Shown piece after piece: positions 27,317-35,998 of a DNA stretch of 64,000 nt. The number at the start of each line of letters is the position of its first letter. Position 1 is the first letter of the stretch. Under the pieces are notes generated by a model, which saw only the letters and a program-made list of their open reading frames with translations, did no database searches and was not told the origin of the DNA. The position numbers and the translations under genes were made by a program. The stretch is taken from the NCBI GenBank assembly GCA_002401695.1, contig NVTV01000003.1, forward strand, positions 186,001-250,000, read 5' to 3'. The stretch is from Alphaproteobacteria bacterium (GTDB lineage: Bacteria > Pseudomonadota > Alphaproteobacteria > Micavibrionales > Micavibrionaceae).

Positions 27317-27929
27317 TTAGAATTTGAAAAGACTCAAAACCTTGTTCCAATAAATCCGTAACCGCATCCGTCGATTTTTGCCCCCTCGCAATAATCGCTG
27401 CGCCGGCAAGAATACCGCTCACATAACGGGATAGTCGTTTCGCGTCCACATCAGCAGCGACATCACCATCGTTCTTTCCTTGCTCTAAACGTTGATAAAG
27501 CGTGCTTTCATTTTCATCGTGCAATGCCTTAAGCTTTGCACCGATTAATGTGTCTTCATCATAGCTATTAATGCTGGAATTCACGATCAGGCAGCCTGCG
27601 GAAATGCCTTGCGTATGAAAGCTTTTCGCTAAATCAAATATGGCTTTGAACGCCGCTTCGGTTGAGTCCGTTTCTTTAAATATGCGGCTGACCTCTTCCT
27701 TATAGGGTGCGTAATAATAATCCAGAACTTCAATAAATAATTTCTCTTTATCACCAAACTCTCCATAGAGACTGGGTGGCTTTATACCCATAGCATTCGT
27801 TAATTGCGCAATTGACGTGCCCTGATAACCATATAGGCAAAACATGGCCTTAGCCTTTTCCAGCGCCTCTTGCCGATCAAAACATTTGGGACGCCCCTTA
27901 CATTTCTTTTTTATTTCTTTAGTGGTCAC
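27306..27929 (-). CDS. TetR-family transcriptional repressor
   Basis: A 207-residue TetR-like regulator. The N-terminal helix-turn-helix (about 15-60) contains 'YGYQGTSIAQLTNAMGI', then 'PPSLYGEFGDKEKLF' as in the AcrR/TetR group. The C-terminal ligand domain has 'GISAGCLIVNSSIN' and 'ILAGAAIIARG'. I prefer the GTG at 27929, which has AAGGA about 9 nt upstream, over the GTG at 27947. It is divergent from an SDR gene across a short A/T-rich spacer with a palindrome, the usual arrangement for a TetR that represses itself and its neighbour. The inducer is unknown, perhaps the SDR substrate. Confidence 0.85.
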   Translation of the reverse strand: MTTKEIKKKCKGRPKCFDRQEALEKAKAMFCLYGYQGTSIAQLTNAMGIKPPSLYGEFGDKEKLFIEVLDYYYAPYKEEVSRIFKETDSTEAAFKAIFDLAKSFHTQGISAGCLIVNSSINSYDEDTLIGAKLKALHDENESTLYQRLEQGKNDGDVAADVDAKRLSRYVSGILAGAAIIARGQKSTDAVTDLLEQGFESFQILIKA

Positions 27930-27975
27930 TATAAAAATCCTTGACACGTGAGTTCATATCCTATTATCATTATTA

Positions 27976-27987
27976 TAGTAATCACTA
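27976..27987. promoter_or_regulatory. Candidate TetR operator between tetR and the SDR gene
   Basis: TAGTAATCACTA is an inverted repeat (TAGT and ACTA around AATC) embedded in further A/T-rich dyad sequence, centred between the divergent genes and close to where both promoters must lie. Confidence 0.45.
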
Positions 27988-28020
27988 ATAAAGTCAACTT
28001 TTAAGAATAGGAACTCTAAA

Positions 28021-28773
28021 ATGACCAATAAATTACACAATAAAATAGCCGTTATCACAGGTGGAACAAGCGGCATTGGCCTCGCCACCGCAAAACGCTA
28101 CGCCGAGGAAGGCGCGACGGTTGTCATCACCGGACGCAATCAAGAAGCCTTGGACAAAGCCGTAGAAGAGATTGGTGCAAACGTACATGGCATTCAAAGT
28201 GATGTATCGAAACTGGGCGATCTTGATCGGCTTTATAGCGAGGTTAAAGAGAAGCTAGGCCATATCGATATATTATTCGCCAATGCAGGAGTCGCAGAAA
28301 TTGCCTCGATAGAAGATAGCGACGAAGCGTTTTATGACCGCCATTTTGATATCAATGTAAAAGGCTTGTTCTTTACCGTACAAAAAGCACTGCCCTTACT
28401 AAAAGATGGTGGCTCTATCATTCTCAATGCCTCTATTGTTGCAACGAAGGGCTTTGAGAGTTTCAGCGTTTACAGCGCGACAAAAGCCGCAGTACGCTCA
28501 TTCGCACGATCATGGGCAACAGATTTGGCCGCGCGTAAAATCCGCGTCAATGCGATCAGCCCCGGCCCGATCGACACACCAATATATGGCAAGCTTGGGT
28601 TACCACCAGAGCAAGTCGAACAAATGGGCGCATCATTCGTCGCCCAAGTGCCTTTGGCACGATTTGGCCAAGCCAGCGAAATTGCGGACGCAGCGCTTTT
28701 CTTGGCATCGAATGACAGCAGTTATATTAACGGTGTAGACCTAGCCGTTGATGGAGGTATCGCTCAAGTTTAA
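28021..28773 (+). CDS. Short-chain dehydrogenase/reductase (SDR)
   Basis: A 250-residue classical SDR. It has the cofactor motif 'TGGTSGIG' (about 14-21), 'NAGVAEI' (about 89), the active-site Ser in 'LNASIVATKG', the catalytic 'YSATK' (about 156-160) and 'ISPGPIDTPIYGKLG'. 'TGRNQ' after the second strand suggests NADP(H) preference. The start is supported by AGGA 8 nt upstream. Control by the divergent TetR is inferred from the arrangement. The substrate is unknown. Confidence 0.9.
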   Translation: MTNKLHNKIAVITGGTSGIGLATAKRYAEEGATVVITGRNQEALDKAVEEIGANVHGIQSDVSKLGDLDRLYSEVKEKLGHIDILFANAGVAEIASIEDSDEAFYDRHFDINVKGLFFTVQKALPLLKDGGSIILNASIVATKGFESFSVYSATKAAVRSFARSWATDLAARKIRVNAISPGPIDTPIYGKLGLPPEQVEQMGASFVAQVPLARFGQASEIADAALFLASNDSSYINGVDLAVDGGIAQV

Positions 28774-28800
28774 GTTATTCCTTCTTAAATTCAGGCAATT

Positions 28801-28837
28801 GTAGGTTCGAATAGCAATGTTCGAGCCTACGGTTTTT
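28801..28837. terminator. Intrinsic terminator after the SDR gene, overlapping the mltA 3' end
   Basis: GTAGGTTCGAA (28801-28811) pairs with TTCGAGCCTAC (28820-28830), with one G-T wobble, followed by a run of seven T. The stem includes the last bases of the convergent mltA gene. The GGTTCGAA inside is not a tRNA arm, because no acceptor or anticodon stem surrounds it. Confidence 0.75.
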
Positions 28838-30047
28838 TTGGCAACAGCACCCAATAACGGCCCGATGATATCATTTTACCAGCCATGTCCTCGGCGATTT
28901 TACCGTAGCCCCAGAAGACGTCACCGCGCACAGGGCCCGTGATTGCGCCGCCTGTGTCTTGGGCGATCATGAGGCGGCGGATGGGGGTGGTTTCTTTGTC
29001 TGCATCTATTGCATTTTCCGAATCATCGGCGACTCTCACGCCCTCCAGATCCACCCAAAGCGGTACGCCGTAGCTCATTAACGTACGATCCACGGCGAGG
29101 GAGCGTCCACCCGTTAAGGCTATACCCTCCGCGCCCAGCGGGCCATCACCTGTGATCTTGCGGAAGAACACATAGGATTTATTGGTGTTCATGATTTCGT
29201 CCGCTTGGGTCGGGTTTTCTGCGAGCCATGCGCGGATGCTTTGCATCGACACATTTTCCTTGGTCAGCGCGCCGATCTTAATCAGCTCTCGCCCGATCGC
29301 GTAATAAGGATGTCCGTTTTGCCCCGCATAGCCGATGCGTTGCACGCTGCCATCATCCATCTGCACAAGGCCGGAGCCTTGGATTTGCACAAAGAATGCA
29401 TCGACCGCATCATCAACCCAAATCAAAACCTCATCTTCATGCGGCCAGTCACCCGCAACGATTTGTGCGCGGTTTTCATAGGGCTTTAAGCGGCCGTTTT
29501 TCACGCGCCCCGCAATGCGGTTGCCCTTTAATGCAGGGCGGAAATCACCAAGCTGTACCATTACCAAATCATCGGGGCGTTTATGCAAAGGGATAGTGTA
29601 GGGTTCTTTACGTGCGCTTGATCCATTTAAGGAGGCTTCATAATATCCGGTGAATAGGCCAATTGGATTATCATCGGCGCTGACTTGATGGGGGGTGAAA
29701 TATTCTTCGAAAAATGCGCGAAGCGCCGCCGTATCGGAGGCTTCCGCCACTTGATCGAACGCCAGACAAACCGCCTGCCAATCGCCATACGTCCCTGCCT
29801 GTACCAAAACACCAAACGTTACTTCAGAAGATCGCTTCACAATACGCCCGCAAGAGCGTTTAAACGCGGGAACAAAAGTTTGCAGATCATCCTCTTCCCA
29901 TGCGGGTAGATCAGCAAACGTACTTTGCGTTAGGATTAAGTCCGGTGCATGCGCTTCCACAGTTTTTTGGGATGGCTCTACAGGCTGCTGCTCCGCCTCA
30001 TCACAGGAGGCCAGAATAAATAATGATAGAAGGATAAATATGCGCAT
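28827..30047 (-). CDS. mltA: Membrane-bound lytic murein transglycosylase A (lipoprotein)
   Basis: A 406-residue lipoprotein: signal with lipobox 'ILASC' (Cys about residue 15), the MltA domain (about 100-270, with 'PIGLFTGYYEASLNG' and 'AFFVQIQGSGLVQM') and a C-terminal 3D domain with 'AQDTGGAITGPVRGDVFWG'. That segment contains the Asp residues typical of the catalytic region. The enzyme cleaves peptidoglycan glycan strands to anhydro-muropeptides at the inner face of the outer membrane. MltA next to Tim44-like/FxsA/SecB genes is common in alphaproteobacteria. The stop codon lies in the terminator stem shared with the SDR gene. Confidence 0.92.
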   Translation of the reverse strand: MRIFILLSLFILASCDEAEQQPVEPSQKTVEAHAPDLILTQSTFADLPAWEEDDLQTFVPAFKRSCGRIVKRSSEVTFGVLVQAGTYGDWQAVCLAFDQVAEASDTAALRAFFEEYFTPHQVSADDNPIGLFTGYYEASLNGSSARKEPYTIPLHKRPDDLVMVQLGDFRPALKGNRIAGRVKNGRLKPYENRAQIVAGDWPHEDEVLIWVDDAVDAFFVQIQGSGLVQMDDGSVQRIGYAGQNGHPYYAIGRELIKIGALTKENVSMQSIRAWLAENPTQADEIMNTNKSYVFFRKITGDGPLGAEGIALTGGRSLAVDRTLMSYGVPLWVDLEGVRVADDSENAIDADKETTPIRRLMIAQDTGGAITGPVRGDVFWGYGKIAEDMAGKMISSGRYWVLLPKKP

Positions 30048-30113
30048 AAGAGAAATCTATCACGCGCATATACAGAGTTCTAGGAACATCTGGCTAATTA
30101 AAATATTTTGAGT

Positions 30114-30162
30114 CGAAAATGCTGTTTTTCGAGAACCGCATCGCAGAATACATTTGTGTATT
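30114..30162. repeat. Two small hairpins in the mltA/tim44 spacer
   Basis: CGAAAA (30114-30119) pairs with TTTTCG (30126-30131), and AATACA (30147-30152) pairs with TGTATT (30157-30162). The surrounding spacer also repeats GCGCAGAA-like and TATTTG-like words. It could be a degenerate intergenic repeat or a leader structure for mltA, whose start lies at 30047. No U-run supports a terminator. Confidence 0.35.
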
Positions 30163-30212
30163 TGAGAAGCGGAAGCGCAGAAATTCAGTATTTGCAGGCC
30201 AAAAAATGAAAA

Positions 30213-30938
30213 TTAATGGGTGTTGGGGATAATCTCGTTATCACCGTCACCATCATCTCTGGTTTCAACAACCATCCAACGCGGGTCGCGCGATTTCAAA
30301 TCACGCGCAAATGTCCAAACATCGCGCATAAGCGTTGTTTTTTCAGGATGACCATGAAGGATGTTACTGTTCTCGTCCTTAATCACGGAGGTTTCATCCG
30401 CCCAGAAACGCACAGTTACCAAGGCTTTTCTCCCATCCAAAGACGCTTCTACAATTTCGGATTTCTTAATCGCATGTATTTCAGTAACAGCAGTTTCATT
30501 GGCTTCTTCACGGGCGGTAATCGCACCGTCAAAGGCTTTATAAACATCCGCGCCCAACAAATCCTCTAATGTTTTTCTGTCGCCCTCGGCAAATGATTCG
30601 ACGATATAAACAAACGCATCTTGTGCGGCTTGCAGGAAAACATAAACATCAAAATCTCTGTCTTGCTTGGTAATATCGATCAAGCCTTGTTCCGCGGCTT
30701 GCCCATTAATCGACATATTGCCTTTTGAAGTTTTGGCCAGCTCTTCAATCAAAAAGGCTTTGTTCTCACCCTTATCAGAAGCATCGCCGCCAACGCTCAC
30801 AATTTTTCCTTCAGAATTCAATTCTAAAGGCACAACGTTATTCTTGCGCTCTTCACCATCGCGCGTTCCTAAAATACTACGCAGCCAGAAAATTAATCCG
30901 GCGGCAACCAAAGCATAAACTATTAATTCTGCAGTCAC
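30213..30938 (-). CDS. Tim44-like domain protein
   Basis: A 241-residue bacterial Tim44-like protein: an N-terminal transmembrane segment (about 3-18, 'ELIVYALVAAGLIFWLRSIL'), a charged linker, then the Tim44 domain (about 95-235, with 'FAEGDRKTLEDLLGADVYKA' and a C-terminal 'MRDVWTFARDL'). In alphaproteobacteria these are inner-membrane proteins of uncertain function related to mitochondrial Tim44. I chose the GTG at 30938 because AAGGGG lies 7 nt upstream; the longer frame to 31025 would put an implausible basic extension before the membrane anchor. It is divergent from fxsA. Confidence 0.85.
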   Translation of the reverse strand: MTAELIVYALVAAGLIFWLRSILGTRDGEERKNNVVPLELNSEGKIVSVGGDASDKGENKAFLIEELAKTSKGNMSINGQAAEQGLIDITKQDRDFDVYVFLQAAQDAFVYIVESFAEGDRKTLEDLLGADVYKAFDGAITAREEANETAVTEIHAIKKSEIVEASLDGRKALVTVRFWADETSVIKDENSNILHGHPEKTTLMRDVWTFARDLKSRDPRWMVVETRDDGDGDNEIIPNTH

Positions 30939-31043
30939 GGGAATCCCCTTGTTCTTGACTTTATATTCATACAAACAAAAAACGGATTTTACCACAGTTT
31001 TTGATATGATACACATAATGTTCAATAAATCTGGAGTTTACTT

Positions 31044-31490
31044 ATGCCATTTATTATCCTTTTTGTTTGCATACCTTTATCAGAGATCATGGTTTTTATG
31101 AGCGTCAGCGATAAAATCGGCCTTGGCATGGCTTTGTTCATTGCTTTGTTTACGGCGGTTTTAGGCGGTTTTATCGTGAGATATCAAGGCATTCATACAA
31201 TGATGACCGCGCAGAAATCATTGCAAGCAGGGCAAATTCCATCGAAAGCATTATTTGACGGCCTATGCCTTGTTGCGGCGGGGGCAACATTAATCACACC
31301 GGGCTTCATAACAGACGTGCTTGGCTTCGCGCTTCTTATTCCTGCGGTGCGTAATGCCTTGCGTAAAAAACTTTCCGCCAGCGCAAAATTCGAAACGATG
31401 GAGTTTGGCGCAACAGATATGCGCACGCCCAATGATCCGAACGTTATCGATGTTGAATATGAAACAATAGAAGAAGAGGACAAGCCTTGA
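31044..31490 (+). CDS. fxsA: FxsA family membrane protein
   Basis: A 148-residue inner-membrane protein with hydrophobic segments at about 1-17, 27-45 and 75-95. It has the FxsA signature 'FIILFVCIPLSEIMVFMSV' and 'LITPGFITDVLGFALLIPAVR'. The tail is cytoplasmic and acidic. FxsA was named for suppressing phage exclusion when overproduced; its normal role is unclear. GGAG lies 8 nt before the ATG. Position between tim44-like and secB is typical of alphaproteobacteria. Confidence 0.88.
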   Translation: MPFIILFVCIPLSEIMVFMSVSDKIGLGMALFIALFTAVLGGFIVRYQGIHTMMTAQKSLQAGQIPSKALFDGLCLVAAGATLITPGFITDVLGFALLIPAVRNALRKKLSASAKFETMEFGATDMRTPNDPNVIDVEYETIEEEDKP

Positions 31491-31553
31491 GCTTCGCCCC
31501 TGTTTCATGCTAACTAAAATGTATACAAACATACTCATATATAAGGTAATCCA

Positions 31554-32063
31554 ATGAGCGACAAAAAAGAACAAGAATTGCAGACCACAGAGCTGCCAAT
31601 CACCATCCACACGCAATATATTCGTGATATCTCTTTTGAAAATCCGGATGCGCCCAATTCGATGCGCGCAGGTCTGGATATGCCTGAAATGAACGTAAAT
31701 ATCGGCATGGATGCCCGCGCGATAGAAGACAGCGATATCAAAAACCTCTATGAAGTGATTTTAACGATTTCCGCAACCGCCACGCGCAGTGATAAAACAG
31801 TCTTTATCGCCGAAGTGATTTACGGTGTGACCATCTCTATTGAAGATTCTGTACCGGAAGATCAACATCATCCGCTTTTGCTGATTGAAATTCCGAAATT
31901 TTCATTCCCGTTTGCCCGTCAAATTTTGGCAACATTGACGTCACAAGGGGGCTTCCCGCCTTTATTGCTGACACCTGTTGATTTCCAAGCGCTCTATATG
32001 GATCGTTTCAAAGATGAAATCGCCGAGGCCAGAGCCGCCGCGGAACAAGGAAAAACAAACTAA
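31554..32063 (+). CDS. secB: Protein-export chaperone SecB
   Basis: A 169-residue SecB, standard length for the family. The beta-sheet core contains 'QYIRDISFENPDAPNSM', 'LTISATATRSDKTVFIAEV' and 'FPFARQILATLTSQGGFPPL', the last being the conserved C-terminal region. It is a tetrameric cytosolic chaperone that keeps preproteins unfolded and hands them to SecA. The window encodes many Sec-dependent exported proteins. ppsR follows after 25 bp. Confidence 0.93.
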   Translation: MSDKKEQELQTTELPITIHTQYIRDISFENPDAPNSMRAGLDMPEMNVNIGMDARAIEDSDIKNLYEVILTISATATRSDKTVFIAEVIYGVTISIEDSVPEDQHHPLLLIEIPKFSFPFARQILATLTSQGGFPPLLLTPVDFQALYMDRFKDEIAEARAAAEQGKTN

Positions 32064-32088
32064 ACACGCGAACAGATTCGGAAGCCTC

Positions 32089-32979
32089 ATGGCAAAGAAA
32101 CACCATAAGAAATTCTTTATTCATCTGGTTTCCGATGCGACCGGAACGACATTGCTTGGTCTATCTCGCGCTGTGCTTGCGCAGTTTGAGGGGATAGACC
32201 CGACGCAAAAATTCTGGCCGCTGGTGCGCACAGAACGGCAGTTAGAGCGCGTTATCAAACGCATCTCCGATAACCCTGGGCCTGTGATTTTTACCTTCGT
32301 GAATAAAAAGATGCGCCTACGCCTGCAAGAACGCTGTGACGAATTGGGCGTTCCATGTGTCGCCGTTCTTGATCCCATCATCCGCAGCCTATCCACCTAT
32401 ATTGGCGTTCATGCGCAAGGCGTTCCGGGTTTGCAACACACAATGGATGATGCCTATTTTAAACGCATTGCCGCAATCGATTTCGCCATGCAATTTGATG
32501 ACGGCAAATCAATTCATGGCGTTAGAAAAGCCGATGTTGTTTTGGTTGGTGTTTCGCGCACATCCAAAACCCCGACCAGCATTTTCCTTGCACGGCGTGG
32601 GATTAAGGCCGCGAATATCCCGCTGGTCCCCGGTGTTGAGGTGCCTGATGAATTTCTGACACTGGAAAGACCGCTTTATATCGGGCTAAACGCCTCACCG
32701 ACGCGCTTGAAACAATTGCGCCAAACACGGTTGCGCGCCGATAAGAACGAAGCCGCGGCATTTTCTGAAAACACTTATCTTGATGAAGAAGAAATCGAGA
32801 ATGAAATTCGCAAAGCCCGCCGCCTGTTCACCGATCATGGCTGGCCTGTGATTGATGTGACCAAACGCTCTATTGAGGAAACAGCCGCCGAAATTATGGC
32901 ACTTTTGCAAAGTAAAAGAGACAGAGAAGCAAAAGAAAAAGAAGCGAAGAAGGACAGCGAAGAAAACAATGACCGATAA
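32089..32979 (+). CDS. ppsR: Pyruvate,phosphate dikinase / PEP synthase regulatory protein (DUF299)
   Basis: A 296-residue bifunctional Ser/Thr kinase-pyrophosphorylase of the DUF299 family. It contains 'HLVSDATGTTL' near the N-terminus, a P-loop-like 'VLVGVSRTSKTPTSIFLA' (about 152-170) and 'VIDVTKRSIEETAAEI' at the end. It controls PPDK or PEP synthase by ADP-dependent phosphorylation and Pi-dependent dephosphorylation of the catalytic-site Thr. I took the ATG at 32089 rather than the longer frame from 31978, which overlaps secB and adds a non-conserved basic stretch. The C-terminal tail is Lys/Glu-rich. It overlaps maf by 11 bp. Confidence 0.9.
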   Translation: MAKKHHKKFFIHLVSDATGTTLLGLSRAVLAQFEGIDPTQKFWPLVRTERQLERVIKRISDNPGPVIFTFVNKKMRLRLQERCDELGVPCVAVLDPIIRSLSTYIGVHAQGVPGLQHTMDDAYFKRIAAIDFAMQFDDGKSIHGVRKADVVLVGVSRTSKTPTSIFLARRGIKAANIPLVPGVEVPDEFLTLERPLYIGLNASPTRLKQLRQTRLRADKNEAAAFSENTYLDEEEIENEIRKARRLFTDHGWPVIDVTKRSIEETAAEIMALLQSKRDREAKEKEAKKDSEENNDR

Positions 32980-33574
32980 GCCGCGCATCATCCTTGCATC
33001 GGGCAGTCAGGGCAGACAGGCCATGTTGCGTGATGCCGGTCTACACTTTGATGCAATCCCTGCCGACATTGACGAAGAGGCCATCATAACGCGCCTTACC
33101 GCCGATAATCGTGACATTGATTTCATCACCGCGCAGCTCGCCACGGATAAAGCCCTTCATATCTCTGCCAAACATCCCGATACATTGGTTATCGGATCGG
33201 ATCAGACTTTGGAATTTGAAGGGGCTCTACTCTCAAAAGCCGCAAATATCACCGAAGCGAAAGAAAAACTTAAATCTTTACGCGGTAAAACGCATATGTT
33301 GCATTCCGCCGTCTCCCTTGTGCGTAACGGAGAGGTTCTATTCTCTCACACCGATCATGCTTCTTTAACCATGCATAATTTCAACGATGGTTTTTTAGAA
33401 AGCTACATGAAAAAAGACCCCGATGCTTTAACCTCGTGTGTCGGCGGGTATAAAATTGAAGGTGCGGGCGCGTGGTTATTCTCAACCGTCACGGGTGATC
33501 TTTTCACCATCATGGGCATGCCACTTTTACCGCTTTTATCCTTTCTACGCACAGAATGTGAGTTTTTACCATGA
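32969..33574 (+). CDS. maf: Maf-type nucleoside triphosphate pyrophosphatase
   Basis: A 201-residue Maf protein with 'IILASGSQGRQAMLRDAG' at the N-terminus, 'VIGSDQTLEFEG' (catalytic Asp region, about residue 75) and 'GGYKIEGAGAWLF' (about 157). Maf proteins hydrolyse non-canonical or excess NTPs. The ATG at 32969 starts the conserved region and overlaps the ppsR stop. aroE starts in the last codons (ATGA overlap). The maf-aroE-coaE-dnaQ order is common in alphaproteobacteria. Confidence 0.9.
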   Translation: MTDKPRIILASGSQGRQAMLRDAGLHFDAIPADIDEEAIITRLTADNRDIDFITAQLATDKALHISAKHPDTLVIGSDQTLEFEGALLSKAANITEAKEKLKSLRGKTHMLHSAVSLVRNGEVLFSHTDHASLTMHNFNDGFLESYMKKDPDALTSCVGGYKIEGAGAWLFSTVTGDLFTIMGMPLLPLLSFLRTECEFLP

Positions 33575-34398
33575 GTAACGATTTTATCAAAACCGCCGTC
33601 ATAGGCCACCCGATCAGCCACAGCAAGTCCCCGCTTATCCATCGCTACTGGCTTGAAAAACATGGGTTATCCGGAAGTTACAACGCCATTGACGTGCCTG
33701 TGGATAATTTGAAACAAGGCGTGGCGGATATAATTAAAGACGGGTTTTCGGGCTTTAACGTCACCATCCCGCATAAAATCTCCATCATGGACATTTGCGA
33801 TGAAATTGACGACCTTGCCACGGCGATTGGCGCAGTAAATACCGTCACAATTAAAAATGGCAAGCTGTATGGCACCAATACAGATGGTTTTGGCTTTGTC
33901 GAAAATATAAAACGCAGCGCAGCGGATTTTGACTTTAAAGAAGGAAAAGCGGTTGTTCTTGGCGCGGGCGGTGCGGCGAACGCCGTTATCTACGCTTTGT
34001 TACAGGAAGGCGTCCCCGAAATATTCATTGCCAACCGCACGAAAGAAAAAGCGCAAAAATTAACCGCATTTAATCCCGAGAAAATAAAAGCCATTGATTG
34101 GGCATTGCGCAATGATGTGCTGGAACATGCAAATCTTATCATCAATACAACATCACTGGGCATGGCGGGTCATCCTCCGCTGGATATAAGTCTACGCGCC
34201 GCCCCCGCGCACGTACTGGTGACAGACATCATTTATGCGCCACTGATAACGGATTTACTAAAACAAGCCAAAATCAGCAAGCTACGCACGGTCACAGGCA
34301 TTGGCATGTTGCTGCATCAGGCGCGCCCGGGCTTTAAGCTGTGGAATGGTGTTCTACCTGAAGTGACCGAAGAGTTAGAACAGCTGGTGCTGACATGA
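33571..34398 (+). CDS. aroE: Shikimate dehydrogenase
   Basis: A 275-residue NADP-dependent shikimate dehydrogenase, which reduces 3-dehydroshikimate in aromatic amino acid synthesis. Motifs: 'VIGHPISHSKSPLIHRYW' (shikimate-binding Ser residues), 'GFNVTIPHKI' (catalytic Lys), 'GAVNTV' and 'NTDGFGFVENI', 'VLGAGGAANAVIYAL' and 'ANRTKEKAQKL' (NADP binding). Usual length. It overlaps maf and coaE by 4 bp each, so translation is probably coupled. Confidence 0.95.
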   Translation: MSNDFIKTAVIGHPISHSKSPLIHRYWLEKHGLSGSYNAIDVPVDNLKQGVADIIKDGFSGFNVTIPHKISIMDICDEIDDLATAIGAVNTVTIKNGKLYGTNTDGFGFVENIKRSAADFDFKEGKAVVLGAGGAANAVIYALLQEGVPEIFIANRTKEKAQKLTAFNPEKIKAIDWALRNDVLEHANLIINTTSLGMAGHPPLDISLRAAPAHVLVTDIIYAPLITDLLKQAKISKLRTVTGIGMLLHQARPGFKLWNGVLPEVTEELEQLVLT

Positions 34399-35063
34399 TT
34401 GTTTTGGGTCTCACAGGCTCCATCGCCATGGGTAAAACCACAATCGGCACGATGATGAAGAACATGAACATCCCCGTGCACGAGTCCGATCATGTCGTAC
34501 ACAAATTACTACAACGCAGCTCTATCGCCCGCCCTGCCATTGCTTCGGCCTTCCCGTTCTTCGAACATCCTGAGATCTATACCAAAAGAACCAAGGATTT
34601 AAAGCGCAAAGAGTTCGGTGATCTGATCTTTAACAACGACGAGCACAAAGCAACATTGGAATCCATCCTCCACCCGCTTGTGCAGAAATCACAAAACGAA
34701 TTCATCCGCGCCGAGACATTAAAGGGACGTGATATTGTCTGTCTTGATATTCCTCTTCTCTTTGAAACGAATGCTGATAGCCGTGTTGACTATACGATTG
34801 TCGTCAGCGCACCCTATTTCATACAGCGTGAACGCGCCCTGTCCCGCCCGAAGATGAGCGAAGAAAAGTTCCTCGCCATACTGGAGCAACAAATGCCCGA
34901 TGCGGAAAAATGCGCCCGCGCCGATTACGTTATCAAAACCGGTTTAGGTCGCGCCCCTGCGATAAAATCCCTTAAACGCGCCCTTATCGACATCCGCATA
35001 AAAGCCGGATACATTGAAGATCCGGATGCGGAAGAGCTGAAACAAGAGAACACCATTAAATGA
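34395..35063 (+). CDS. coaE: Dephospho-CoA kinase
   Basis: A 222-residue P-loop kinase for the last step of coenzyme A synthesis. It has the Walker A motif 'GLTGSIAMGKTT' (about 5-16), 'PVHESDHVVHKLL' with the conserved Asp, 'DIVCLDIPLLFETNAD' and 'ARADYVIKTG'. The canonical 'D.D' in the P-loop region reads 'HESD' here, a mild variation. ATGA overlaps join it to aroE and the permease gene. Confidence 0.93.
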   Translation: MIVLGLTGSIAMGKTTIGTMMKNMNIPVHESDHVVHKLLQRSSIARPAIASAFPFFEHPEIYTKRTKDLKRKEFGDLIFNNDEHKATLESILHPLVQKSQNEFIRAETLKGRDIVCLDIPLLFETNADSRVDYTIVVSAPYFIQRERALSRPKMSEEKFLAILEQQMPDAEKCARADYVIKTGLGRAPAIKSLKRALIDIRIKAGYIEDPDAEELKQENTIK

Positions 35064-35989
35064 TTTTTGATATTTTAATCAGCAACGTATTACCATTATA
35101 CGGCCTGATTTTCCTAGGCTTTATCGTCGGCAAATTCACAGATTTAGATGTAAAACCCATCGCCACCATCATCATCTATGCCATATTGCCTGTGGTGATG
35201 TTCGGCGCAACCGCAACCATGGAATTCACAGCAAAATATTTCCTGCCGCCCGTCATTATCGCCTCGATTTCAATCATTGCCTCCACCACGGGGTATCTGA
35301 TTGCGGGCAAGATTTTAGAAGACGGCGATAAACGACAAAACCTTATCGGCCTGTTAAGTGTCGGGGGGAATGCAACTTATTTCGGCGTACCTATCGCATT
35401 GGCGATTGCGGGCAAAGAATGGTTGGGCGTTTATATGGTGATGGTGATGCCTATCTTTATTTTTGATGCTTCCTTGGGCTATTACTTCGGCGTGCGCGGT
35501 GATTTCAGCATCAAAGAAAGCCTTCTGCGCGTTATAAGGTTGCCCATTATATATGGTGCAATTCTGGGCTTTCTCGTCAATGCTGTCGGGGTAGAGCCAC
35601 CACAATTATTCCTCGATTATTGGGAGCGTTTCACAGGCACACTCATCGTTTTAGGCATGATGATGATTGGCGCGGGGCTGTCGCAAATGGATAGATTCCG
35701 CTTTGACTGGCGATTTTTCACGGGCATTGCTTTAGTGCGCTATATCTTGTGGCCTTGCCTCGGCATTGCATGGATTTTCCTTGATTTATACGTGCTGCAT
35801 TTATTGCCTCATACCATACACACCTTCATCATGTTGGTCTGCGCATGCCCTTTGGGCGCCAACACCGTTGCCTATGCCACAAAGATAGGCCTGTTTCCTG
35901 CCCTGACATCATGCATGGTTTTGGTCACAACCATATTGGCACTGGCCTTTATTCCGTTTATGCTATGGCTGCAAACCGTTATATTTTAA
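35060..35989 (+). CDS. AEC family transporter (auxin efflux carrier type)
   Basis: A 309-residue inner-membrane permease with about ten transmembrane helices, full length for the AEC family. 'VLPLYGLIFLGFIVGK' starts helix 1, the half-way region carries 'GGNATYFGVPIALAI', and the end has 'CPLGANTVAYATKIG', the typical repeat-related signature. Bacterial AEC members export or import small organic acids; the substrate cannot be assigned. It overlaps coaE by 4 bp. Confidence 0.88.
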   Translation: MIFDILISNVLPLYGLIFLGFIVGKFTDLDVKPIATIIIYAILPVVMFGATATMEFTAKYFLPPVIIASISIIASTTGYLIAGKILEDGDKRQNLIGLLSVGGNATYFGVPIALAIAGKEWLGVYMVMVMPIFIFDASLGYYFGVRGDFSIKESLLRVIRLPIIYGAILGFLVNAVGVEPPQLFLDYWERFTGTLIVLGMMMIGAGLSQMDRFRFDWRFFTGIALVRYILWPCLGIAWIFLDLYVLHLLPHTIHTFIMLVCACPLGANTVAYATKIGLFPALTSCMVLVTTILALAFIPFMLWLQTVIF

Positions 35990-35998
35990 GAGGATTTC

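Noticed and set aside
28801-28830. GGTTCGAA motif like a tRNA T-arm
   Set aside because: It is one arm of a terminator stem; no acceptor, D or anticodon arm is nearby.
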